64,000 nt of DNA, taken from contig CAVQUX010000033.1 of the NCBI GenBank assembly GCA_963716925.1, positions 248,001 to 312,000 on the forward strand. The letters run 5' to 3'. The notes under the pieces were generated by a model. It saw only the letters and a list, made by a program, of their open reading frames with translations. It searched no databases and was not told the origin of the DNA. The position numbers and the translations under genes are program-made. Origin of the DNA: DAISKN01 sp963716925 (GTDB taxonomy: Bacteria; Acidobacteriota; Vicinamibacteria; Marinacidobacterales; SMYC01). Of this stretch, positions 41,081-49,714 are shown in pieces (the stretch's first letter is position 1; the number at the start of each line of letters is the position of its first letter).

Positions 41081-42540
41081 CCGCCGCCGGCTTTTCGAGC
41101 CCGGCCTTCCTCTTCCAGCTTCATGAGGCCGGAAAGCAGGGACCGCTCCGCGAGGTGGTAGACCTTCGGGTCGACGTCGGCATAGATGATTCGCAGTAGA
41201 TCCTCGACGGATTGCGGCTCGCTCGATAGCGTTCCCAGGATCTGTCGTTCTCTCTCCTCGCGGTGCTCCAGCGTCTTCCGAAGAACCGCGCGTCCGTCGC
41301 CCGTCGGCGGTCCGTGACCCGGGTAGAGCGTTCCCCGGGTCACGGTCTCGAGGAATCGCAGCGACTCGAGGTAGGTCGCGAGGTGTCCGTCCGAAGGATC
41401 GACCAGGATCGTCGAGAGCGTCGAGACCAGGTCTCCGACCGCGATGGCGCCGTAGCGCGACTCCTGGAACGCGAGGTGGCCCCGGGCATGGCCCGGAACG
41501 TGATAGACGCGAAGCTTCCAGTCAGGGCTTCCGTCGGGAGCCCGGCCGAGGTCGAGCTCGTCCCCGTGCTCGAGCGTTCTTCCGAAGCGCGCCCTCGGGA
41601 GCCGAGCCATCTGATCCTCGTGAGCGTGAGCCGGCACGGAAAATCGCTCCTGCATCGGCAGCAGCGCCCCCACGTGATCGGGGTGGTAGTGGGTGAGGAG
41701 GATTCCCTCGAGTTTTCGTCCCTCGGCGGCGAGATCGTCGAGGAGATCGAAGAAACGCTCCTGCTCCGAGGGGTCGGAGGGCGAGGGGTCGACGACGTAG
41801 ATTCTGTCCTCACCGATGACGAGGGTATTCGTATGGGTCGCGGGCGGCTGGGTGAGAGTCTTCAGCGGTGCGAGGAGGATTCCGGGGGAGAAGTAAATCC
41901 GGTGGAGCTTTCCTTCGTCGTAGGACGCCGCGAGCCTTCGGATTCGCTCGACGTCGCCTTTCGCGCCCCATTCCCCGAGGAGAAGGATCATCGGCGGCGC
42001 AATCGCGATCTCACCGCGCCTCCACCGGCCCAGGGCTTCCTCCGGAGCGATGAACTCCCCGGACACGAGCTCCCCGTCCCAGATGTCGATCTTCGCCTCG
42101 CCTCCGACCAGGACCCGCAGGAACTGGGTGTCGAACCGCACGACCTGAAACGCCGGCGTCGTCATTCGGCAGAGGGGCTCGAGATCGCGCGCGTCGAGGT
42201 GCTGTCCGTGCCGCTCCAGGATCGCGGGAAACTCCGACTCCCCCTCCAGGAGCCTTCGGCGGTCCTCGCGGAGCTCGTTCTCCTCGGGCGCCTTCGTTCC
42301 CCGGGCAATCCAGAGGCCCGTCTCTTCGAAGAGCTCTCGAGCGCCCGCGGCGAGGAACGGAGCGAGCGAGGGATCGGAGACCCCCTCGACGGGAACGTTC
42401 CGGTCCCCGTCGTCGACCGCTCCGCCGGGAAACGCATGGAACCCTCCGAAGAATCTGAGCTTGCGGCTCCGCTCGACCAGAAGGACTTCGGAGGGCCGGT
42501 TGCGGCGCGAGACCGCGAGACTCACCGCAGTACGTAACAT
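41062..42540 (-). CDS. Nudix hydrolase fused to metallo-beta-lactamase-fold domain
   Basis: A 492-residue fusion. The Nudix part covers about 1-215, with AFPGGAVDDGD and the box AARELFEETGL (the family's REx2EExGx). The second part is an MBL-fold hydrolase: ILLTHYHPDHVGALL (HxHxDH), VYHVPGHARGHLAF, AIAVGDLV and TLYPGHGPPTGD, plus a C-terminal winged helix, as in LACTB2-like proteins. TATAAT exactly 6 nt before the ATG at 42540 fixes the start and implies a leaderless mRNA. It probably hydrolyses acyl-CoA or nucleotide derivatives. Confidence 0.9.
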   Translation of the reverse strand: MLRTAVSLAVSRRNRPSEVLLVERSRKLRFFGGFHAFPGGAVDDGDRNVPVEGVSDPSLAPFLAAGARELFEETGLWIARGTKAPEENELREDRRRLLEGESEFPAILERHGQHLDARDLEPLCRMTTPAFQVVRFDTQFLRVLVGGEAKIDIWDGELVSGEFIAPEEALGRWRRGEIAIAPPMILLLGEWGAKGDVERIRRLAASYDEGKLHRIYFSPGILLAPLKTLTQPPATHTNTLVIGEDRIYVVDPSPSDPSEQERFFDLLDDLAAEGRKLEGILLTHYHPDHVGALLPMQERFSVPAHAHEDQMARLPRARFGRTLEHGDELDLGRAPDGSPDWKLRVYHVPGHARGHLAFQESRYGAIAVGDLVSTLSTILVDPSDGHLATYLESLRFLETVTRGTLYPGHGPPTGDGRAVLRKTLEHREERERQILGTLSSEPQSVEDLLRIIYADVDPKVYHLAERSLLSGLMKLEEEGRARKAGGGYSLAP

Positions 42541-42546
42541 GGTTCG

Positions 42547-42556
42547 ATTATAGAAT
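42547..42556. promoter_or_regulatory. Bidirectional overlapping -10 boxes
   Basis: The 10 bp ATTATAGAAT contain TATAAT for the minus strand (42547-42552; 6 nt to ATG 42540) and TAGAAT for the plus strand (42551-42556; 6 nt to ATG 42563). Both genes would be leaderless and their promoters mutually exclusive. Confidence 0.6.
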
Positions 42557-42562
42557 GGGCCC

Positions 42563-44107
42563 ATGGTCGTCCTTGAAAGTTACGCCTGCGGCGAGTGGAA
42601 GAAGGGAAGGGGAAAGCCCCGCGTCCTTCGTCACGCCGTGACCGGAGAGCCGATCGCGGAGGTTTCGAGCGAGGGGATCGATTTCGGTGCCATGCTCCGC
42701 TACGGACGGGAGCGGGGAGGGCCTCCCCTGAGAGGGATGACGTTCCCGGAGCGGGCCGCGATATTAAAGAAGATGGCGGGAGTCCTGAACGAGCACGGGG
42801 ACGAGCTCCGGGGAATCGCGGGGAGCTACGGAGCGACCTCGAAAGACGCCCGTCTCGACGTCGACGGCGGCATCGGAACTCTCGCGTTCTACGCGAGCCT
42901 CGGAGCCAAACAACTCCCCGAAGCTCGAATCCTCGCCGACGGCGACGTTGCCCGGCTGTCCAAGGACGGAAACTTCGTCGGGCGCCACGTCTACGTACCG
43001 CTGGAAGGGGTCGCCATCCAGATCAACGCGTACAACTTCCCTTCCTGGGGTATGCTCGAGAAGCTCGCGCCCGCTCTCCTCGCGGGGATGCCGAGCCTGG
43101 TGAAGCCGGCGACGCCCTCCGCCTGGCTCACGTTCCGCATGGTCCAGATACTCATCGCCTCCGGCGTCGTCCCCGAGGGTGTCCTGCAGCTCGTCTCGGG
43201 CTCCGTCGGGGATCTTTTCTACCACCTCACCTGCCAGGACGTGGTCTCGTTCACCGGCTCGGCGTCGACGGGCGAGAAGATTCGTACGCATCCCGCGATC
43301 GTGAGAAACGCGGTGCGGGTCAACGTCGAGGCCGACTCGCTCAACTGCGTCGTCCTCGGCCCCGACGTCGCCCCCGGATCGCCCACGTTCGAGCATTTCA
43401 AGAACGAGGTCGTCTCCGAGATGACGGTGAAGGCGGGACAGAAATGCACCGCCATAAGACGCGTTCTGATTCCCGAGGATCGCGCGGAAGCCGTCATCCG
43501 CGAGCTTCGTGAGAGCCTCGCGTCGGTCCGCGTCGGCGACCCCAAGGCGGACGGTGTCGTCATGGGTCCGCTCGTGGACGAGGACGCGCTCGTTTCCGCG
43601 CGCCGGGGGATCGAGAAGCTCGCCGCCGAGACGGAGATCGTATCCGGAGATCCCGGCCGGAATGATTTCGAGCCGAAGGGAGGCTTCTTCATGGAGCCCG
43701 TCCTCCTGCAATGCCGCGATCCGAAGCGCGCGACCGCGATTCACGACGTCGAGGTCTTCGGACCGGTAGCGACCCTGGTGACCTACCGCGGGGCCGAGGA
43801 GGCGATCGAGCTGGCGCGTAAGGGAGGAGGGAGTCTCGTGGGATCGATCTACAGCGAGGACGAGGATTTCGTCGCCCGGACGACGCTCGGCCTCGCTCCG
43901 TACCACGGGCGCCTGATGGTGATGAACGCGAAGTCGGCGCCGGAATCGACGGGGCACGGAGTGGTGATGCCTCACCTGGTTCACGGGGGACCGGGCCGCG
44001 CCGGCGGCGGGGAGGAGCTCGGGGGCGTCCGGAGCCTACATCATTACATGCAGCGGGTCGCCCTCCAGGGCGATCCGGATCGGCTCGAACGGCTCCTCGC
44101 TAGATGA
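42563..44107 (+). CDS. PaaZ/BoxD-like aldehyde dehydrogenase
   Basis: A 514-residue aldehyde dehydrogenase of the PaaZ/BoxD class, which oxidises the CoA-bound semialdehyde made during aromatic ring cleavage via phenylacetyl- or benzoyl-CoA. Motifs include VAIQINAYNFPSWGML, FTGSASTGEKI, NVEADSLN (glutamate) and KAGQKCTAIRR (catalytic cysteine), with the family tail VHGGPGRAGGGEELGG. It lacks the hydratase domain of full-length PaaZ, so BoxD is the closer match. No other ring-degradation genes are nearby, but a thiolase starts at 63816. The leaderless ATG follows TAGAAT by 6 nt. Confidence 0.88.
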   Translation: MVVLESYACGEWKKGRGKPRVLRHAVTGEPIAEVSSEGIDFGAMLRYGRERGGPPLRGMTFPERAAILKKMAGVLNEHGDELRGIAGSYGATSKDARLDVDGGIGTLAFYASLGAKQLPEARILADGDVARLSKDGNFVGRHVYVPLEGVAIQINAYNFPSWGMLEKLAPALLAGMPSLVKPATPSAWLTFRMVQILIASGVVPEGVLQLVSGSVGDLFYHLTCQDVVSFTGSASTGEKIRTHPAIVRNAVRVNVEADSLNCVVLGPDVAPGSPTFEHFKNEVVSEMTVKAGQKCTAIRRVLIPEDRAEAVIRELRESLASVRVGDPKADGVVMGPLVDEDALVSARRGIEKLAAETEIVSGDPGRNDFEPKGGFFMEPVLLQCRDPKRATAIHDVEVFGPVATLVTYRGAEEAIELARKGGGSLVGSIYSEDEDFVARTTLGLAPYHGRLMVMNAKSAPESTGHGVVMPHLVHGGPGRAGGGEELGGVRSLHHYMQRVALQGDPDRLERLLAR

Positions 44108-44972
44108 ACCGCGGGACGCGGAGAAGGCTCTCGTCTTCGCCCAACTCCCGGGCGAGATTCTCGAGCGCTTCTCGTCGGGCTCCGCGCCAGAGGAGGGCGT
44201 CGAGGTCCTCCTCGAGAGGAACGTCCAGCCGAAGGGTCGCGAGCTCGCGATAGAGGAGCGCATTCTTCCGCTCGTGCGCGAGCTCGGCGGCGAGGTCGTA
44301 CGCTCGCCGCGGTTTGTCCGCCCACTCTCCCGCGTTTCCGGGAATGGCTTCGATGTGGAGGTAGCGGGCGAGCACCGCCGCGGCCGACTTCTTGCCCCAT
44401 CCGAATACCCCGGGAAGCCCGTCGGCAGCGTCGCCGACCAGCGCGAGAAAATCGGGAATCGACTCGGGAGGCACGCCGAACTTGGTGCGGACCCCGGCCT
44501 CGTCGAGGACGATCTGCCGCCTTCGATCCCAGAGCACCACTCGGTCGCCCCGGACGCATTGCGTCAGGTCCTTGTCGGGAGAGGCGATGACCACCTGCAC
44601 CACCCGCGGATCGCTCCCGAAGCGCATCGCCGCGGTCGCGATGGCGTCGTCGGCTTCGAACTCGACCATGGGCCAGGTCACGATGCCGAGCGCCCGGGTC
44701 ACGTCCTCGGCCAGGCCGAACTGCGAGAGCAGGTCCTCGGGCACTCCCTCGCTCGTCTTGTAGCCGGCGAAGAGGTCGTTCCGGAACGACTCGATCACGT
44801 GATCGAAAGCACAGGCGACGTGAGTGACGCTCTCGTCTCGAAGGAGGAAGAGGAGGCTTCTCAGGAGCCCCGCGGAGGCTCCGACCTCGCGTCCCGAGAG
44901 GCCTATCTTCTTGGGCGCTCCGAAGTAAGCGCGGAAGAGCTCGTAGGTGCCGTCGACGAGGTGGACTTTCAC
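44100..44972 (-). CDS. Stand-alone 5'-3' exonuclease (PolI N-terminal type)
   Basis: A 290-residue FEN-like nuclease. VHLVDGTYELFRAYFG gives the first metal ligand; HVACAFDHVIESFRNDLFAGYK the arch; FEADDAIATAA, ASPDKDLTQCV and DALVGDAADGLPGV-type residues (PDFLALVGDAADGLPGV) the remaining acids; GWGKKSAAAVL is the helix-hairpin-helix. It corresponds to the 5'-nuclease domain of DNA polymerase I without the polymerase and may act in primer removal or repair. The start is a GTG with GAAAGGGG just upstream. It overlaps the aldehyde dehydrogenase stop by 8 nt. Confidence 0.92.
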   Translation of the reverse strand: MKVHLVDGTYELFRAYFGAPKKIGLSGREVGASAGLLRSLLFLLRDESVTHVACAFDHVIESFRNDLFAGYKTSEGVPEDLLSQFGLAEDVTRALGIVTWPMVEFEADDAIATAAMRFGSDPRVVQVVIASPDKDLTQCVRGDRVVLWDRRRQIVLDEAGVRTKFGVPPESIPDFLALVGDAADGLPGVFGWGKKSAAAVLARYLHIEAIPGNAGEWADKPRRAYDLAAELAHERKNALLYRELATLRLDVPLEEDLDALLWRGARREALENLARELGEDESLLRVPRFI

Positions 44973-45047
44973 CCCTTTCGTTTACCACGCCCGACGTGAC
45001 CCGCACCACAACCTGGCCGGAGCGAATCGGTTTATAAGGGGGGCGGA

Positions 45048-47174
45048 ATGGGGGGAACGATGCAAGTCCGTGCGACCGCAGCACTCGCCTTGTCCTTGGG
45101 GATCGGGGCCGTCGAGGCGCTCGCTCAGACGTGCCCCGCAATCGAGCTTCAGCCCGTCATCGTCCAGGGGATGACGAACGCGGTCTTCGCGACTCACGCC
45201 GGCGACGGAACCGGACGCCTGTTCGCCGTGGAGCAGGAGGGCACCGTCAGGGTGTGGCAACCGGGCATGTCCGTGCCCGGGCTCTTCCTGAGGGTACCGG
45301 TCGCCAAGATCCTCGCGGGAGGGGAACAGGGCCTGCTGGGGCTCGCGTTCCACCCCGATTTCGAGACGAACCGCCGGTTCTTCGTGTACTACACGAGAAA
45401 GCCCGACGGAGCCATCGTCATCGCCGAGTACAAGGCGTCGCCGAGCAATCCGAACGTCGCCGATCCCACCGCGACCACGGCGACGGAAACGGTGCTCCTG
45501 ACCTTCGCCCACCCCTTCTCCAACCATAACGGCGGCAGCATGGCCTTCGGTCCCGACGGCTTCCTCTACATCGCTTCCGGCGACGGCGGGAGCGCCAACG
45601 ATCCGGGCAATCGCGCGCAGAACGTGGGGCTCCTGCTCGGCAAGATCCTGCGCATCGACGTCGATACTCCCAACGGAGCGGTGCCCTACTCCTCTCCTGC
45701 GGACAATCCCTACGCGGGCTCCATACCGGGGCTCGACGAGATCTTCGCCATCGGCCTGCGGAATCCCTGGCGCACGTCGTTCGATCGTTCGACAGGCCAG
45801 CTCATCGCGGGAGACGTGGGCCAGGGGAGCCGCGAGGAGGTCGACCTCATCGAGCTCGGCGGAAACTACGGCTGGCGGGTCATGGAGGGAACGCGCTGCA
45901 ACGTCGCCGGCGACGCCCTTCCTTGCAACTCGCCCGCGTTCACTCCGCCCGCGCTCGAGTACGACCAGGCCGGCGCGCGCTGCGCGGTGACCGGCGGCTA
46001 CGTCTATCGCGGCCCGTCGGGCGCGCTTCCCGAGGGGACGTACGTCTACGGCGACTATTGCACTGGAGAGATTTTCGGGATCGACTTCGCCGACCTGCCC
46101 CTGAACCCGTCGAGCCTTCCCATCGTTCCCGCGCTGCTCCGCGACACTCCGCTTCTCCTCTCGTCGTTCGGAGAGGACGAGGACGGCGAGATCTACGCCG
46201 TGGGTCTTGCCGGCGAGGTGCATCGGCTGGTCGCGGCCGTGCGGATATCTCCGACCACGGCCGCGTTCCCTGGAGCCGGAGGCAACGGCAGCGTCAACGT
46301 GGTTTCGCCCGGAGGATGCCCGGCCTGGACCGCCGTCAGCGACGACCCCTGGATCGCCGTCACCTCCGGCGCCGGCGGAACCGGCAACGGGACCGTCCTC
46401 TATACGGTGGCTCCGAACCCGGACGTATCGCCGCGCAACGGCAGCGTGACCATCGCCGGACGCACGCTCACCGTCGAGCAGGGGGGCGGACATCCCCCGT
46501 CGCTTTCCATCGACGACGTGGTCACAACCGAGGGTCCGGGAGCCCAGGCTTCGTTCACCGTGAGCCTTTCGTTCGCGAGCACGAGCGCGATTTCCGTCGA
46601 GTACTCGACCGCGGACGGCACCGCGACCGAAGGCGACTTCGTTCCCGCGCCGCCGACTCTCCTCACGTTCGAGCCAGGGGAGACCGAAAAGCCGGCGGTC
46701 ATCGAGATCGAGGACGACGTCCTCGACGAGGAGGATGAGACCTTCTTCGTCAACCTGTCCGGGGACGACGCGCCGATCGAGGACGCTCAGGGGGTAGGCA
46801 CCATCACCGACGACGATCCGCTGCCCGCGCTCTCGATGGCGGACGTGAGCTTCGCCGAGCGCAACGGCCTGCGCCCGGTTCTGTTCACCGTCGACCTCAA
46901 AGGGGAAAGCGCACGCACCGTGACGGTGGACTTCGTCGTCGTTGCGGGGTCCGCCACCTCCGGCACCGAGGTTCGGGAAAGAACGGGAAGTCTCACGTTC
47001 CCGCCCGGAACGACTCGCCGGCGTATCCTCGTCTGGACACGGGGGGACCGCATCGACGAGGCGGACGAGGATTTCTTCGTCGACCTCGCGGGAGCGGTGA
47101 ACGCGACGGTCGCGACCCCGCGGGCCAGGGGAACGATCGTCGACGACGACCCGTCCACAGCGACCACACCGTAA
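45048..47174 (+). CDS. Secreted PQQ-type sugar dehydrogenase with BACON and Calx-beta domains
   Basis: A 708-residue exported protein. The signal peptide runs to about residue 27 (ATG 45060 with GGGGGG upstream is an alternative start). Residues about 30-395 form a glucose/sorbosone-dehydrogenase propeller: GLLGLAFHPDFETNRRFFVY, FSNHNGGSMAFGPDGFLYIA, GLRNPWRTSFD, ELGGNYGWRVMEG and GGYVYRG. A BACON-like domain (CPAWTAVSDDPWIAVTSGAG) covers about 400-480. Two Calx-beta domains follow (VEYSTADGTATEGDFV and the second with IDEADEDFFVDLAG). The C-terminal domains would bind Ca or glycan at the cell surface. Confidence 0.9.
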   Translation: MGGTMQVRATAALALSLGIGAVEALAQTCPAIELQPVIVQGMTNAVFATHAGDGTGRLFAVEQEGTVRVWQPGMSVPGLFLRVPVAKILAGGEQGLLGLAFHPDFETNRRFFVYYTRKPDGAIVIAEYKASPSNPNVADPTATTATETVLLTFAHPFSNHNGGSMAFGPDGFLYIASGDGGSANDPGNRAQNVGLLLGKILRIDVDTPNGAVPYSSPADNPYAGSIPGLDEIFAIGLRNPWRTSFDRSTGQLIAGDVGQGSREEVDLIELGGNYGWRVMEGTRCNVAGDALPCNSPAFTPPALEYDQAGARCAVTGGYVYRGPSGALPEGTYVYGDYCTGEIFGIDFADLPLNPSSLPIVPALLRDTPLLLSSFGEDEDGEIYAVGLAGEVHRLVAAVRISPTTAAFPGAGGNGSVNVVSPGGCPAWTAVSDDPWIAVTSGAGGTGNGTVLYTVAPNPDVSPRNGSVTIAGRTLTVEQGGGHPPSLSIDDVVTTEGPGAQASFTVSLSFASTSAISVEYSTADGTATEGDFVPAPPTLLTFEPGETEKPAVIEIEDDVLDEEDETFFVNLSGDDAPIEDAQGVGTITDDDPLPALSMADVSFAERNGLRPVLFTVDLKGESARTVTVDFVVVAGSATSGTEVRERTGSLTFPPGTTRRRILVWTRGDRIDEADEDFFVDLAGAVNATVATPRARGTIVDDDPSTATTP

Positions 47175-47257
47175 CCGGAGGTCGGATCGTCCGCCGGGGC
47201 CATGCTCCATTTGGCTCCCGACCCGGGAAGGCATAGGATCCCGGCGGAGGTCGAGCC

Positions 47258-48424
47258 GTGAGCTTGTACCGAAGAGAGTTCCTCAGGTTCCTCGCCGGAA
47301 GTCCGCTGCTCTTGTGGGAGAACGAGGAGCGTCTCATCGGCTCTCCCGCGGAGGCGTTGAGCGTTCTCGAGTTCGAGCCGGTGGCGAAGAGCCTGCTCCC
47401 GCCCGCCCACTACGGCTACCTCGCCTCGGGGGTCGACGACGACCTGACGCTCCGGGCGAACCGCGAAGCCTTCACCAAAATCCAGATCCGGCCCCGTCGC
47501 CTCGTCGATGTCTCGAGTGTGGACCTCTCGATCGATCTCTTCGGCGTGCGCTGGGAGACTCCCATCGTCCTCGCGCCGGTGGGAAGCCAGATGGCATTCC
47601 ACCCCGAAGGAGAGGTCGCGGTCGCGAGGGCGGCGAAGGCCAAAGGGCACCTCCAGATCCTCTCCACGATGACCACGGCATCGGTCGAGGAGGTGACGGC
47701 CGCGAGAGGAGCTCCGATCTGGTATCAGCTCTACCCCACGGCGAAATGGGCCGTGACCGAAGCCCTGGTCCGAAGAGCCGAGGCCGCGGGCTGTCCGGCG
47801 CTGGTGCTGACCGTCGACATTCCCGTGATCAGCAATCGCGAGACCGCATCCGAGCTGGCGCGGCTCGACGAGCGGGACTGCGACCTTTGCCACGAACGGG
47901 ACGCTTCGACGTACTTCCGCGTCGACCGCAAACCGATGTTCGATGGGCTCGATACCAGCGGCCTACGGGACCTCGACGCTCCCGCGGTCACCTGGGACTT
48001 CATCGACCGCCTGAGGAGGATCACCCGCATGAAAATCCTCCTCAAAGGCATCGTCACCCGCGAGGACGCGAAGCTCGCCGTCGAGCGCGGGGTCGACGGG
48101 ATCATCGTCTCGAACCACGGCGGGCGCGCCGAAGAGAGCGCCCGCGGCACGATCGAATCGCTCCCCGAGGTGGTGGAGGCCGCCTCCGGACGCATCCCGA
48201 TCCTCATCGACAGCGGTTTCCGGCGGGGAACCGATATCTTCAAGGCCCTGGCCCTGGGAGCGGACGCGGTTGCCGTCGGGAGGCCGTACCTCTGGGGGCT
48301 CGCCGCTTTCGGCCAGCCCGGAGTCGAAGCGGTCCTCGAAATCCTGAAGAAGGAACTCGCGCTCGCCATGCGGCTCGCGGGAGTGACGTCGATCCCCGGG
48401 ATCACCCGCGACTACGTCGTTTGA
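47258..48424 (+). CDS. FMN-dependent alpha-hydroxy acid oxidase
   Basis: A 388-residue enzyme. The N-terminus LYRREFLRFLAGSPLLL looks like a Tat-type signal, unusual for this family. FMN-binding and catalytic motifs follow: IVLAPVGSQMAFHPEGE, ILSTMTTASVEEV, WYQLYPT, LVLTVDIPVISNRE, ILLKGIVTREDAKLAVERG and GIIVSNHGGRAEE (active-site histidine), then PILIDSGFRRGTDIFKALALGA. It oxidises lactate-like 2-hydroxy acids. GGAGG precedes the GTG start. It lies 83 nt after the sugar dehydrogenase, and a GNAT gene follows in 4 nt. Confidence 0.9.
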   Translation: MSLYRREFLRFLAGSPLLLWENEERLIGSPAEALSVLEFEPVAKSLLPPAHYGYLASGVDDDLTLRANREAFTKIQIRPRRLVDVSSVDLSIDLFGVRWETPIVLAPVGSQMAFHPEGEVAVARAAKAKGHLQILSTMTTASVEEVTAARGAPIWYQLYPTAKWAVTEALVRRAEAAGCPALVLTVDIPVISNRETASELARLDERDCDLCHERDASTYFRVDRKPMFDGLDTSGLRDLDAPAVTWDFIDRLRRITRMKILLKGIVTREDAKLAVERGVDGIIVSNHGGRAEESARGTIESLPEVVEAASGRIPILIDSGFRRGTDIFKALALGADAVAVGRPYLWGLAAFGQPGVEAVLEILKKELALAMRLAGVTSIPGITRDYVV

Positions 48425-48428
48425 AGCG

Positions 48429-48929
48429 TTGCAGACGAGGGTCCGTGAGGCGCGCCCGAACGATGCCGCGGAAATAGTCCGCATCCTGAATCCCATCATC
48501 GAGGCCGGCGCTTTCACCGCTCTCGACACCCCCCTCTCCGTCGACGAGGAGCGCCGCTTCATCGAGAGCTTTCCCGCGCGGGGCATCTTTCACGTCGCCG
48601 AGGACCCGACCGGCGGAGCGCTGCTGGGGTTCCAGGACGTCTCTCCGTTCGCCGACTACACCCACGCCTTCGACCACGTCGGAGTCATCGGAACGTTCGT
48701 GGACCTTTCGCTCCGAAGGCGGGGCATCGCCCGGCGTCTGTTCCACGCGACCTTCGAAGCGGCGCGCCTGAAGGGATACGAGAAATTCTTCACCTTCATC
48801 CGCGCCGACAACCCGGCCGCCCTCGCCGCGTACCAGCGCCACGGGTTCGAGGTGATCGGCACCGCGAAGCGCCAGGCCCGGACCAAGCACGGCTACGTCG
48901 ACGAGATCCTGGTGGAGGCTTTCTTGTGA
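48429..48929 (+). CDS. GNAT family N-acetyltransferase
   Basis: A 166-residue acetyltransferase. RVREARPNDAAEIVRILNPI opens the fold, VGVIGTFVDLSLRRRGIARRL is the acetyl-CoA-binding motif A (R/QxxGxG/A type), and FTFIRADNPAALAAYQRHGF with FEVIGTAKR is motif B. The TTG start at 48429 is 4 nt after the oxidase stop, so the genes are co-transcribed. The substrate is unknown. Confidence 0.87.
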   Translation: MQTRVREARPNDAAEIVRILNPIIEAGAFTALDTPLSVDEERRFIESFPARGIFHVAEDPTGGALLGFQDVSPFADYTHAFDHVGVIGTFVDLSLRRRGIARRLFHATFEAARLKGYEKFFTFIRADNPAALAAYQRHGFEVIGTAKRQARTKHGYVDEILVEAFL

Positions 48930-48935
48930 GCGGTT

Positions 48936-48974
48936 GTCAGGGAATCGAGGAGGACTGGATCACGGATCCCTGAC
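48936..48974. terminator. Stem-loop between convergent genes
   Basis: GTCAGGGAATC (from 48936) pairs with GATCCCTGAC (to 48974), a 10-bp stem with one bulge. It lies between the stop of the GNAT gene and that of the zinc-ribbon gene. No U-tract is present. Confidence 0.45.
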
Positions 48975-48976
48975 GA

Positions 48977-49711
48977 TCAGAGCTTCCCCTCGAGCTTTCG
49001 GTCTTCCGCGTCCCAGAACGTCTGGTATACCCGTTTTCGTTCCTGGAGCGTCTGGGCCAGGAGCCGATCGCACGAGGCCGCGTCCTTCGACTGGACGACC
49101 ATATCCGCGAGGAGGGCGAACGCCTGGATCCCCTCTCCCGTCTGCACGTCGTCTCCCACGAGAACGAGAAACAGACGGCGGCGGATCTCGAGAGGCATCG
49201 TCTGGATGATCCGGTAGACGTTGCGGTCGTCGGGAACCCCGTTGCGCGCCGAGACGATGACCGCGAAGTCGCCCTGCTGAAGCCGGAGGATCTTGTCGTC
49301 GAGGGGCTCGAGCTGCTCGACCGCGAATCCGAGCCGACCGAGGACCGAGGTCATGGTCAACGCCACGTCGGCCGCGGGAATAGCGACCAGCGCCTTCGCG
49401 GCCGGGCCGGACTGAAGTGCGACCCGGGGTGGCGGAGACGGCGGCGACGAAGGGCCGGGGGAGAACGGCGGAGGCGTCGGACTGGGAGGTGCGGGTGCCT
49501 GGGCTTGCACTGGAGCCGGGCTCGGCGGCACCGGCTGAGCCGCGGTCGGAACCGAGGGCGCAGGAGCTGCCGGCGCAGCGGGCTGAGCGCCGCGGCCCGG
49601 GACCTTTACCATGCCCTGGCACTTCGGGCACTTGAGCATGAACGGGGTGGCCGGCACTTTGGCGTCGTCGACGACGAGCCGATTGGAGCAGTTCGGGCAA
49701 TTCGTCTGCAC
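48977..49711 (-). CDS. Zinc-ribbon protein with Pro-rich linker and receiver-like domain
   Basis: A 244-residue protein. Residues 1-40 are an MJ0042-type zinc ribbon (NCPNC and KCPKCQG). About 45-105 is a Pro/Ala-rich linker. About 105-240 is an alpha/beta domain (KALVAIPAADVALTMTSVLG, DFAVIVSARNGVPDDR, LFLVLVGDDVQTGEG) resembling a response-regulator receiver but without an obvious phosphorylatable Asp pair. It starts 3 nt after pilT and probably forms an operon with it, which hints at a role in type IV pilus function or its regulation. Confidence 0.78.
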   Translation of the reverse strand: MQTNCPNCSNRLVVDDAKVPATPFMLKCPKCQGMVKVPGRGAQPAAPAAPAPSVPTAAQPVPPSPAPVQAQAPAPPSPTPPPFSPGPSSPPSPPPRVALQSGPAAKALVAIPAADVALTMTSVLGRLGFAVEQLEPLDDKILRLQQGDFAVIVSARNGVPDDRNVYRIIQTMPLEIRRRLFLVLVGDDVQTGEGIQAFALLADMVVQSKDAASCDRLLAQTLQERKRVYQTFWDAEDRKLEGKL

Positions 49712-49714
49712 GTC

